The position numbers and the translations under genes were made by a program. Shown piece by piece: positions 15,678 to 22,927 of a stretch of 64,000 nt of DNA (its first letter is position 1; each line of letters opens with the position of its first letter). This DNA comes from Longimicrobium sp. Its GTDB lineage: Bacteria > Gemmatimonadota > Gemmatimonadetes > Longimicrobiales > Longimicrobiaceae. The stretch is taken from positions 113,502 to 177,501 of the forward strand of contig NZ_DATIND010000044.1 of NCBI RefSeq assembly GCF_035474595.1, given 5' to 3'. The notes beneath the pieces are model-generated. The model saw nothing but the letters and a program-made list of their open reading frames with translations. It did no database searches and had not been told where the DNA came from.

Positions 15678-17174
15678 CTACCAGAACCCGAAGGTGCCGG
15701 GGGCGCGGCTGGGGCGCGCGGTGGTCTCCCCCATCTGCTCGGGAAGCTGGTAGCTGCGCCCGTCGCGCGTGGCGAAGTAGATGTGCGACACCGAGCGGGC
15801 CAGCGTGTTGCCGTCGGCCCAGAAGGCGTAGAAGCCGGGGTCCGCGTTCACCGGGCCGCGCGCGTAGGTCTGGTTCATGGCCCCGGGGCTGATCCCCATC
15901 TCCCGCGTCCAGGTGAGCCCCTGGTCGGTGCTGCGCAGGTACACCATCGACCCGCCGGTGGTGTACGGCTGCGGCCCCGGGTCCATCGGCGCCACCACGC
16001 GCCAACTCCCGTCGCTCTCCAGGTACAGCGAGCCGTGGTCGTAGGCGTGGTCGCTGGCGGCCACGTCGCGGTACACCCACTCCGTGCCCGTCCACCGCGC
16101 CGTGTGCCACATGCGCGGCACCGCCGACGGGCCGGGAAGGTAGGTGCTGGTGGTCAGGTACAGGATCACCGGGTGCCCCTGCTCGTCGAACTTCAGGTCC
16201 TTCAGGTACACCAGCAGTCCCTCTGCCTGGTAGTCGCGCACCAGCGCCGGGTTCTTCGGCGTGGTCACCGGCAGCGTAACCGGCGCGCCCTGCACGGTGG
16301 TCCAGGTGGCGCCCAGGTCGCTGCTCTCCAGGTAGTACAGGTTGGTGCGCCCGTTCAGCCCCGTGGCGTTGGGGTGGAAGTCGAACACCGTGCCCACCCG
16401 CGAGCCCTGCGCCCAGCTCACCTGGTAGTCGCCCCGCTGGATCAGCGCCAGGCGCCGCGGCTCGGCCCAGGTGGAGCCGTCGGTGCTGCTGGAAACGTAG
16501 AGCGCGCGGTAGTTGTACTGCTGGTAGCGCGTGTGCAGCCACACGATTCCCTGCGGCGTGGCCCACGGCTGCGAGTACGAGAAGATGTCGCTGCGCACCC
16601 GCCGGAACGCCTCGGTCGAGTACGGGCAGGTGCTGCGGTAGATGTACGATTTGGCGAAGGTGCTGTCGGACGGGCTCTGCTCCAGCCCGTTCCCGTGCGC
16701 GTTGGCGAACACGTACAGGTACCCCTGCGCGTCCATCGACAGCGTGGGGTTGAAGTGCCCGTCGGTGGAGGTGCGCGTGAGCACCTTCGTGGGGCGCGGA
16801 ACGGTGCCCGTGGCGTGGTCGTAGTACGACACCATGTCGGTCAGCTGCCCGCCCGAGTCGCCGCCATACGCGAAGAAGGTGCGCCGCGCGCGCGCCGAGT
16901 AGATGGCCATCGGCACGATCTGCTGCGGATAGGTGCCCAGCCCGCCGCTGTACTTCCAGCGGTACGGCCCGGTGACCTCCTCGTTGGAGTACCAGATCCC
17001 GCGGTAGCCGGTCTCGTGCGCGTGGATGGCGTTCAGGGTGTCGGTGCAGGGGGGCAGCCCCTGCTCGGCGGGGTCGGCGGGGGGCGTCGTGGAGGCGCCC
17101 GTGGGCTCGGCGCACGCCGCCACGGCGTACGCCAGCGCGCAGCAGGCCGCCGCGCGGAGAAGTCTGCGAGTCAT
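15678..17174 (-). CDS. BNR_4-type beta-propeller lipoprotein, possibly polysaccharide-active
   Basis: The 498-residue protein begins with a lipoprotein signal (AYAVAAC, Cys near residue 24). The rest looks like a BNR-4 repeat beta-propeller: SxDxGxTW-type turns occur as SSTDGSTW, SSDLGATW and STDQGLTW. The early IWYSNEEVTGPYRWKYSGGL segment is typical of this group, which includes predicted polysaccharide lyases and sialidase-like folds. An enzymatic role cannot be shown from the sequence alone. The ATG at 17174 precedes the twin-arginine-flanked hydrophobic signal. No sugar transporter or other carbohydrate gene lies nearby. Confidence 0.75.
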   Translation of the reverse strand: MTRRLLRAAACCALAYAVAACAEPTGASTTPPADPAEQGLPPCTDTLNAIHAHETGYRGIWYSNEEVTGPYRWKYSGGLGTYPQQIVPMAIYSARARRTFFAYGGDSGGQLTDMVSYYDHATGTVPRPTKVLTRTSTDGHFNPTLSMDAQGYLYVFANAHGNGLEQSPSDSTFAKSYIYRSTCPYSTEAFRRVRSDIFSYSQPWATPQGIVWLHTRYQQYNYRALYVSSSTDGSTWAEPRRLALIQRGDYQVSWAQGSRVGTVFDFHPNATGLNGRTNLYYLESSDLGATWTTVQGAPVTLPVTTPKNPALVRDYQAEGLLVYLKDLKFDEQGHPVILYLTTSTYLPGPSAVPRMWHTARWTGTEWVYRDVAASDHAYDHGSLYLESDGSWRVVAPMDPGPQPYTTGGSMVYLRSTDQGLTWTREMGISPGAMNQTYARGPVNADPGFYAFWADGNTLARSVSHIYFATRDGRSYQLPEQMGETTARPSRAPGTFGFW

Positions 17175-17413
17175 CGGGGCAGGAACGGGGGAACCGCGGC
17201 GGGTGGCCGCGGGTGGGGAACGGACGACGGATGCGGGTGGTGAGTGCGGGCAAAGATGCCGCAGTTCCGGGGCATCGTCAAGGTCTGCAACAGGGCCGGA
17301 ACGTCCGGATTCCGGCGGCCCCCGCCGCGGCTGGAAATCTCCCGCAAAAGCCTTGGGGGATGGGGATGGGAGGTACCCGGGCGGACCCGCATCGCCGCGC
17401 TTGCGTGCACGCG

Positions 17414-17454
17414 TGAGAATCGGTATCATTCAGGTCCGGATGAAATCGATTCTC
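17414..17454 (+). promoter_or_regulatory. Possible Fur box and 8-bp inverted repeat before the feo genes
   Basis: TGAGAATCGGTATCATTC (from 17414) resembles the 19-bp Fur consensus. The arms GAGAATCG (17415-17422) and CGATTCTC (17447-17454) form a wider inverted repeat. Its place just upstream of the first FeoA-type gene fits iron-dependent repression. This is inference from pattern; no Fur gene is in the window. Confidence 0.45.
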
Positions 17455-17477
17455 ATCTTCACCCGCAGTCCCGACCG

Positions 17478-17762
17478 ATGCTGCTGAAGCGCATCTTCTC
17501 CCGCACCAGGGCAACCGCGGCGCCTGCGCGCTGCGCTGGCTGCCCGCTGGCCGCCTGCGCGAGCGGGTGCCAGGCCGCGGTGCTGCGGATGGAGTGCGAC
17601 GACCACGAGGCGCACCGCCTGCGCGGGCTGGGGCTGTTCGAGGGGAGCTGCGTGCGCGTGCTGGACTCGCAGAACGGCATGCTGCTGGAGGTGAAGGGGT
17701 CGAAGCTGGCGCTGGGCCGCAAGCTGGCCGACGCCATCACCGTGCTCCCCTTCGGGGCCTGA
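17478..17762 (+). CDS. FeoA-domain protein with Cys-rich N-terminus
   Basis: The 94-residue protein carries an SH3-like FeoA domain from about residue 38 (HEAHRLRGLGLFEGSCVRV, then GSKLALGRKLADAI). FeoA proteins bind and help control the FeoB iron transporter. Unusually, the N-terminus is basic and has a four-cysteine run, CAGCPLAACASGC, near residues 19-31, which could bind iron, zinc or a cluster. The ATG at 17478 lies about 25 bp after the possible Fur site. It is followed 4 bp later by a second FeoA and then FeoB, giving a compact operon. Confidence 0.85.
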   Translation: MLLKRIFSRTRATAAPARCAGCPLAACASGCQAAVLRMECDDHEAHRLRGLGLFEGSCVRVLDSQNGMLLEVKGSKLALGRKLADAITVLPFGA

Positions 17763-17766
17763 CGCC

Positions 17767-17991
17767 TTGGCGCGAAGCCTGTCGGCGCTGGAGCCGGGGG
17801 AGCGGGGAAGGGTGACGCAGGTCGGCGGCGACGCCGACGCCGCGCGCCGGCTGATGGACCTGGGGCTGATCCGGGGGACCACGGTGGAGGTGATCCGCCG
17901 GGCGCCGCTGGGAGACCCGATGGAAGTGCGCCTCCGCGGCTTCATGCTTACCCTGCGCCGCGCCGAGGCGGAGCACATCACGGTGGAGTAG
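17767..17991 (+). CDS. feoA: FeoA ferrous iron transport protein
   Basis: This 74-residue protein is a minimal FeoA: LSALEPGERGRV at the start, RRLMDLGLIRGTTVEV near residue 27 and LRRAEAEHITVE at the end. It is thought to bind FeoB on the cytoplasmic side and modulate its GTPase or transport. The start is a TTG at 17767, four bases after the stop of the first FeoA-type gene, and the stop is immediately followed by the feoB ATG, so coupling is very tight. Confidence 0.92.
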   Translation: MARSLSALEPGERGRVTQVGGDADAARRLMDLGLIRGTTVEVIRRAPLGDPMEVRLRGFMLTLRRAEAEHITVE

Positions 17992-20172
17992 ATGGACCTG
18001 ATCGAGGCCGGGGCGCCCCCGGCCACCCGCGCACCCTCGCCCGCCCAAGCGCGTGGCGGGGGTTTGCTGCATGTGGCCCTGGTCGGCAACCCCAACACGG
18101 GAAAGAGCACGCTCTTCAACGCGCTGACCGGCATGCGGCAGCGCGTGGGCAACTATTCCGGGGTGACCGTGGAGCGCGTCGAGGGCCGGTACCGCGACGC
18201 CGCCGGGCGCCCCGTGTCGGTGCTCGACCTTCCCGGCACCTACTCGCTCTCGGCCAACTCGCCGGACGAGGAGATCGCGCTGGCCGTGCTCCAGGGGCGC
18301 GCCGAGGGCGTCGACATGCCCGACGTGGTGGTCGTGGTGGTGGACGCGCAGAACCTGGAGCGCAACCTGTTCCTGGCCAGCCAGGTGCTGGAGCTGGGGC
18401 TTCCCGCCGTCATCGCGCTGAACCAGGTGGACGCCGCGCTGGCGGCCGGCATCCGCGTGGACCCGGTGGAGCTCACGCTGGAGCTGGGCGCCCCCGTCGT
18501 CGCCACGGTGGCCACCAGGGGCGAGGGGCTCGAGCTGCTGAAGCAGGCCGTCGGCAGGGCGGTGGATCTCCCTCCGGCGGAGCGCCACTTCGAGCTCCCG
18601 GCCGAGGCCGCCGCGGTGCTCCGCCCGCTGGAGGCGTGCCTCGTCGCCGGCGGGCTGAACCCGTCGGCCGCGGGGATGGAGGCGCTGCGGCTGCTGGCGG
18701 TGAACACCATCGGCCCGCACCTGGCGCACGTGGCCGGGCTGGCGGACGCCGTCGAGCGCGCGCGCGCCGGCGCCGAGGCCGCCGGCGTCTCGCCGCGCTC
18801 GCTGGAGGCCGAGGCGCGCTACGGCTGGATCGCCGACGTGGTCGAGCGCACGACGACGCGGACGGCGACGGGGAAGAAGACGCTCACCGACCGCATCGAC
18901 GCGGTGGCCCTGCACCGCGTGTGGGGGCCGCTCGTCTTCGTGCTGCTGATGGCGCTCGTCTTCCAGAGCATCTTCTCGTGGGCCGAGCCGCTCATCGGCC
19001 TGGTCGAGGGGCTGTTCAACGGGCTGGGGAGCGCCGTCGGATCGATGCTCCCGGCGGGCGACCTGCGCTCGCTGGTGGTCGACGGCGTGATCGCGGGGGT
19101 GGGCTCGGTGCTGGTCTTCCTCCCCCAGATCACCATCCTCTTCCTCTTCATCGGCATCCTGGAGGACAGCGGGTACATGGCCCGCGCGGCCTTCATCATG
19201 GACCGCTTCATGAGGAGCGTGGGGCTGCACGGGCGCTCCTTCATCCCCCTCCTCTCGGGCTACGCCTGCGCGGTGCCGGGGGTGATGAGCACGCGGACGA
19301 TCGAGAACCCCAAGGACCGGCTGGCGACCATCCTGGTCCTGCCGCTGATGAGCTGCTCGGCGCGCATCCCCGTGTACACGCTGCTGATCGGCGCCTTCAT
19401 CCCGCCGGTGGCCGTGGCGGGGATCTTCAACCTGCGCGGCGTGACGCTGCTGGCGATGTACCTGCTGGGAACGCTGACCGCGCTGGGGATGGCGGCGGTG
19501 TTCAAGAAGACGCTGCTGAAGGGGCGCGCACGGCCGCTGATCATGGAGCTGCCGCCGTACCGCCTGCCCAGCCCGCGCTCGCTGGCCATGTCGGTGGGGC
19601 ACCGCGCGTCCATGTTCATCCGCCGCGCGGGCACGGTCATCCTCTCGCTCTCCATCGTCCTGTGGGCGCTGGCCACGTTCCCGCGGTCGCACCCCGCGCC
19701 GGGGTTGACGGAAGAGGCGGCGCAGGAGCAGCAGCTGGCCAACAGCGCGCTGGGGCGGATGGGGCGCGTGATCGAGCCCGCCGTGCGCCCGCTGGGGTAC
19801 GACTGGAAGATCGGGGTGGGGATTGTGAGCAGCTTCGCCGCGCGCGAGGTGTTCGTGTCGACGATGGGCACCATCTACGGCATCGGCTCCTCCGCCGACG
19901 GCACCAGCGGCGCGCTGCGCGAGAAGCTGCAGGCCGAGCGCAACCCGCGCACCGGCGGCCCCGCGTACACGCCGCTGATCGCCACGGGGCTGATGGTGTT
20001 CTACGTGTACGCGCTGATGTGCATGAGCACCATCGCGGTGGTGGTGCGCGAGACGGGCGGGGGGCGCAAGGGGATGCAGTGGGCCGCGTTCCAGTTCGCG
20101 TACATGCTGGCGCTGGCGTACACGGCCGCGTTCATCGTGTACCGCGGCGGCCTCCTCCTCGGCTTCCACTGA
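17992..20172 (+). CDS. feoB: Ferrous iron transporter FeoB
   Basis: The 726-residue inner-membrane protein imports Fe2+. The N-terminal G domain shows GNPNTGKST (G1, near residue 33), DLPGTYS (G3) and NQVD (G4, a variant of the usual NxxD). The C-terminal membrane part has about ten helices and two pore or gate segments containing Cys, SGYACAVPGVMSTR near residue 421 and SCSARIP near 456. Length is normal for the family. It directly abuts feoA. Confidence 0.97.
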   Translation: MDLIEAGAPPATRAPSPAQARGGGLLHVALVGNPNTGKSTLFNALTGMRQRVGNYSGVTVERVEGRYRDAAGRPVSVLDLPGTYSLSANSPDEEIALAVLQGRAEGVDMPDVVVVVVDAQNLERNLFLASQVLELGLPAVIALNQVDAALAAGIRVDPVELTLELGAPVVATVATRGEGLELLKQAVGRAVDLPPAERHFELPAEAAAVLRPLEACLVAGGLNPSAAGMEALRLLAVNTIGPHLAHVAGLADAVERARAGAEAAGVSPRSLEAEARYGWIADVVERTTTRTATGKKTLTDRIDAVALHRVWGPLVFVLLMALVFQSIFSWAEPLIGLVEGLFNGLGSAVGSMLPAGDLRSLVVDGVIAGVGSVLVFLPQITILFLFIGILEDSGYMARAAFIMDRFMRSVGLHGRSFIPLLSGYACAVPGVMSTRTIENPKDRLATILVLPLMSCSARIPVYTLLIGAFIPPVAVAGIFNLRGVTLLAMYLLGTLTALGMAAVFKKTLLKGRARPLIMELPPYRLPSPRSLAMSVGHRASMFIRRAGTVILSLSIVLWALATFPRSHPAPGLTEEAAQEQQLANSALGRMGRVIEPAVRPLGYDWKIGVGIVSSFAAREVFVSTMGTIYGIGSSADGTSGALREKLQAERNPRTGGPAYTPLIATGLMVFYVYALMCMSTIAVVVRETGGGRKGMQWAAFQFAYMLALAYTAAFIVYRGGLLLGFH

Positions 20173-20190
20173 TCGGCCGGGCGACCCCAG

Positions 20191-20270
20191 GAGACGTCAT
20201 CCTGAGGTCGCCGCCGCACCGAATCGGACGGATGCGCCAGAGTCTGGCGGCGGCCGAAGGATCCATGGCA
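20191..20270. repeat. Copy of the GACGTCATCCTGAGG intergenic repeat
   Basis: The stretch starts with GACGTCATCCTGAGG, as at 2151, and also contains CCGAAGGATC, as in the inner arm at 2281-2297. It separates feoB from the small Cys-rich protein gene. Confidence 0.6.
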
Positions 20271-20302
20271 GGCTCCGGCACTCAGCCTGGAGAAGAGAGG
20301 GG

Positions 20303-20467
20303 ATGATGGATTCGCAACTTCTGCAGACGTTCATCGTCGGGCTGATCGTGCTGGCCGCGGCGTTCTTCATCGGCCGCCGCGCCTGGCGCACCGTGTCCGC
20401 CGCGCGCGCGCCGAAGGGCGGCAGTGGCGGTACGGGATGCGGCAGCGATTGCGGCTGCGGCCACTGA
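20303..20467 (+). CDS. FeoB-associated Cys-rich membrane protein
   Basis: This 54-residue protein was read directly from the sequence. It begins MMDSQLLQTFIVGLIV, forming one membrane helix (about residues 8-23), continues with a basic stretch, and ends GTGCGSDCGCGH. Short proteins with one helix and a CxxxCxC-type tail accompany FeoB in many bacteria (FeoB-associated Cys-rich family) and are thought to help FeoB, perhaps as a metal relay. It follows an AGAGAGGGG ribosome site. The roughly 130-bp gap after feoB is filled by a dispersed repeat. Confidence 0.85.
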   Translation: MMDSQLLQTFIVGLIVLAAAFFIGRRAWRTVSAARAPKGGSGGTGCGSDCGCGH

Positions 20468-20551
20468 GCGGCTGGCCGCCGGTGCTCCGCACCCGCCGCC
20501 CAGCCGATGCTTTTGCAGCATCCGGAGGCGCCCACGGCATGGGAGCAGCCG

Positions 20552-20580
20552 TTGCAGAGGATAATTCCCGCATCTATTCT
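20552..20580 (+). promoter_or_regulatory. Candidate promoter of the RiPP-like precursor gene
   Basis: TTGCAG (20552-20557) and TATTCT (20575-20580) are spaced by 17 bp. They would start a transcript with a leader of about 60 bases before the ATG at 20647. The match to sigma-70 consensus is moderate. Confidence 0.35.
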
Positions 20581-20646
20581 TCAAGTGTTCCGATTGGCAC
20601 AGCTCGTCTGGCCAGTCCAATTCGTAGTCCCGAGCAGGGAGTCCTC

Positions 20647-20838
20647 ATGAAGAAGAAGCTGACGCTGGACGTGACCACGCTTCGCATCGAGCCGTTCGTG
20701 CCTTCGGCGGCCGGTTCGCCGGTCTACGGAACGATCAACGGCTACGAGGGGATGGCCCTGTCGGGCACGTCGCTCTGCAAGCCTACGTTCACGGATGCGC
20801 AGCTCTGCGGTCCCTTGACCACGTACCGCTGCGCCTGA
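20647..20838 (+). CDS. Orphan RiPP (lanthipeptide-like) precursor peptide candidate
   Basis: The 63-residue peptide starts MKKKLTLDVTTLRIEPF. The pattern of basic N-terminus plus alternating LxLDxxxLxIxxF is what I know from leader peptides of pinensin-like lanthipeptides in Bacteroidetes and related phyla. The C-terminal part is rich in Gly, Ser and Thr and has three cysteines, in SLCKP, QLCGP and YRCA at the very end, suitable for thioether formation. An AGGGAG ribosome site and a candidate promoter precede it, and a hairpin at 20892 follows. No LanB, LanC, LanM, YcaO, radical-SAM or peptidase-transporter gene is within the window, so any modifying enzyme must act from elsewhere. A non-modified small secreted peptide remains possible. 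Confidence 0.6.
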   Translation: MKKKLTLDVTTLRIEPFVPSAAGSPVYGTINGYEGMALSGTSLCKPTFTDAQLCGPLTTYRCA

Positions 20839-20891
20839 CGCAGCCCCGGTCACCGCTTCCGCCTTTGGTCCGGCGGGGGACGCCACGAAGC

Positions 20892-20922
20892 GAGGGCCGG
20901 CATCGCGACGATGCCGGCCCTC
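20892..20922. terminator. Perfect 14-bp hairpin between convergent genes
   Basis: GAGGGCCGGCATCG and its complement enclose the loop CGA. Nearly the same hairpin occurs at 24336-24364, also between convergent genes and also next to 8-bp satellite repeats. There is no clear T-run. Confidence 0.6.
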
Positions 20923-20936
20923 GATCCATATCCTCA

Positions 20937-21048
20937 CCGCACTTCCGCACTTCCGCACTTCCGCACTTCCGCACTTCCGCACTTCCGCACTTCCGCACTT
21001 CCGCACTTCCGCACTTCCGCACTTCCGCACTTCCGCACTTCCGCACTC
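20937..21048. repeat. 8-bp tandem repeat array (CCGCACTT), 14 units
   Basis: Fourteen units occur, thirteen of them CCGCACTT and the last CCGCACTC. This is the reverse complement of the array at 6812-6915. It lies 20 bp before the stop codon side of the solute-binding protein gene. Confidence 0.95.
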
Positions 21049-21068
21049 TCGTACTCCTCGTACTTCCC

Positions 21069-22208
21069 TTATCGCGCCGTCACCAGCTGCCCGTTGCGCA
21101 CCATCCCGACCGCGACCTCCTTGCCCACGACGTCGCCGTTGCGGTCGAACTTGATGGTGCCGGAGACGCCCTCGAAGGCGGCGCGGCCCATCCCGATCCC
21201 CGCCACGTAGTCGCGGATCTGGCGGCGGCCCGTGCCCGCGTTCTCGATCGCGTCCTTCAGCATGTAGATCACGTCGTACGTCATCGCCCCGCGGTGGTCC
21301 GGCAGCTCCCGGAAGCGCTCGCGGTACGACTGCACGAACTGCTGTGCCTTGGGCGCCGGCCGGTCGGGGAGGAAGGCGGAGGAGACGTACACGCCCTCGG
21401 CCACGGCGCCGCCGTCCTTCACCCCGGTCAGCCCGTCGCTCCCCAGGATGGGCCCGGTGAAGCCCAGCCGCCGCGCCGCCGCGATGATCTTGATCCCCTC
21501 CGGCGCCTGCCCGCCGATCACCAGCGCGTCGGCGCCGCGGCGGAAGGCGCGCTGCAGGTACGGGTCCAGCGCCCCCGCGTCGCTGTACACGGCGGGGAGG
21601 AAGGGGTCGCGGCTGACCACCGCACCACCGCCCCGGCCGAAGGCGTCGGCGAAGGTGGCCATCACCCCCTGCCCGTAGTCGTCGTTGGCGTACAGCACCG
21701 CGGCGCGGCGGCGCCCCAGCCGCGCCGCCCACCGCGCCAGCGCCGGCGAGAACTCCAGGTCGGTGGGGCAGATGCGGAAGGTCCAATCCCCCGCGCCGGT
21801 CAGCTGCGGGCTGCTGGAGGCGGGGGAGATCTGCACCACCGGCGAGCCGCCCACGCTGTCGTTGTTCACCGCGTTGTAGATGGTGGCCGCCTTCAGCGAC
21901 GCGGCCGAGTTCACGTGGCCGACCACCGCCACCACCGCGGGGTTCTCGCGCAGCTTCTTCGCCACCTCGATGGCCTTCGACGCGTCGCCCTCGTCGTCGC
22001 CGAACTCCAGGCGCACGTGGCGGCCGCCGATGCCGCCGCGGGCGTTGATCTCGTCGGCGGCCATCTGCGCGGCCAGCTTCATGGAGCGGCCGTTGGGCTT
22101 CTCCAGCGGCCCGGCGATGCCGATCACCACCTCGCCGCCGGACTTGCGGCACCCCGCCAGCGCGGCGGCGGCAAGGAGCGGAAACAGAACCAGTTTGCGG
22201 ATGTTCAT
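21069..22208 (-). CDS. Orphan branched-chain-amino-acid-type ABC substrate-binding lipoprotein
   Basis: The 379-residue protein has a lipoprotein signal (LAAAALAGC, Cys near residue 19) and a type I periplasmic binding fold (Peripla_BP_6 type): VVIGIAGPLEKPNG near residue 26, GGIGGRHVRLEFGDDEGD near 58, and DDYGQGVMATFADAFG near 190. Such proteins capture amino acids or related ligands for an ABC importer, but no permease or ATPase gene is nearby, so it may serve a distant transporter or act as a sensor. The ATG at 22208 directly precedes the signal peptide. Confidence 0.88.
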   Translation of the reverse strand: MNIRKLVLFPLLAAAALAGCRKSGGEVVIGIAGPLEKPNGRSMKLAAQMAADEINARGGIGGRHVRLEFGDDEGDASKAIEVAKKLRENPAVVAVVGHVNSAASLKAATIYNAVNNDSVGGSPVVQISPASSSPQLTGAGDWTFRICPTDLEFSPALARWAARLGRRRAAVLYANDDYGQGVMATFADAFGRGGGAVVSRDPFLPAVYSDAGALDPYLQRAFRRGADALVIGGQAPEGIKIIAAARRLGFTGPILGSDGLTGVKDGGAVAEGVYVSSAFLPDRPAPKAQQFVQSYRERFRELPDHRGAMTYDVIYMLKDAIENAGTGRRQIRDYVAGIGMGRAAFEGVSGTIKFDRNGDVVGKEVAVGMVRNGQLVTAR

Positions 22209-22350
22209 CAGGCTTGCGTGAGGCGCACGGCCGTGTCTTCGGTCGCCGCCGTCGTTCGTGACGGGGACCCGCCAGGGTCGGCGGGGGCGGGACAACGATC
22301 TACGGGACTTCGGGACTCCACCTGCTCGACTCCGACCTGCTCGACCCTGC

Positions 22351-22752
22351 CTACTCCAGCTCCACCCCGCCCACCGCTGCGCGCACCTCGCCCAGCCAGC
22401 CGGGCTGCGGGAGCCGCGCGGTGCGGTAGGCCTCCTCCAGGCTCTTCACCAGCGCCTCCAGCGTGGGCCGGTGGCGGGCGGGCGACAGGTCCTGCACCAG
22501 CACCCGCAGCACCGCCATCGCACTTTCCGCCGTAAGTCCGCTCTCCAGCCTCCCGGGGCCGTGCAGCACGTACCACCGCTCGACCCTGCGGCGGGTGGCG
22601 GTGAGGGGGTGGCCGCTCTCCAGGAACTTCTGCAGCCCGGTGGGGCTCATCCCCACCTGTCGCGAAACGTGCCGGAGCGACGTGGCCGCGATCTCGTCGC
22701 GGAGCGCCTGCCTCAGCAATGCGACGGATGTGACCGCGCTGTTCGACACCAT
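22351..22752 (-). CDS. HTH-containing small regulator
   Basis: The 133-residue protein has a helix-turn-helix-like segment near residues 25-48 (LRHVSRQVGMSPTGLQKFLE), followed by a helical C-terminal half. I do not recognise a named family. It is transcribed away from the TPR protein at 22928 across a 175-bp region containing paired TGTCCACT-type direct repeats, so it may control both genes. The predicted start lies only about 14 bases after the predicted transcription start, with no clear ribosome site, suggesting an almost leaderless message. Confidence 0.6.
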   Translation of the reverse strand: MVSNSAVTSVALLRQALRDEIAATSLRHVSRQVGMSPTGLQKFLESGHPLTATRRRVERWYVLHGPGRLESGLTAESAMAVLRVLVQDLSPARHRPTLEALVKSLEEAYRTARLPQPGWLGEVRAAVGGVELE

Positions 22753-22772
22753 TGACGCGGGGCGGCGGGAGA

Positions 22773-22802
22773 GCTATACTTCAGCCCTGTCCACTTTGTC
22801 CA
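22773..22802 (-). promoter_or_regulatory. Candidate promoter and direct repeats of the HTH gene
   Basis: On the minus strand, TGGACA (22797-22802) and TATAGC (22773-22778) are separated by 18 bp. A second TGGACA lies at 22788-22793, giving a 9-bp direct repeat that could be an operator. Confidence 0.45.
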
Positions 22803-22927
22803 CTTGTTGCGGGAGCTACCTACAGGTTAGGACGCCGGACCGGTGCGCGTCAAGAGGAGCGCCCCACGGCGGCTCGCGCAACGCGGAGAACGCGCGGCCC
22901 CGGCCGCGCCGGGCGACGGAGAGGGAG

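Noticed and set aside
20937..21048. Direct repeat array that could look like a CRISPR
   Set aside because: The repeats are 8 bp with no spacers, so this is a simple tandem satellite; the arrays at 5401, 6812 and 61401 are rejected for the same reason. No cas gene is present.
21069..22208. Solute-binding protein as part of an ABC transporter operon
   Set aside because: No permease or ATPase gene is within several kb on the same strand, so an operon cannot be claimed.
22463..22927. Upstream extension of the TPR protein frame
   Set aside because: It overlaps the divergent HTH gene and its promoter; the ATG at 22928 has a ribosome site.
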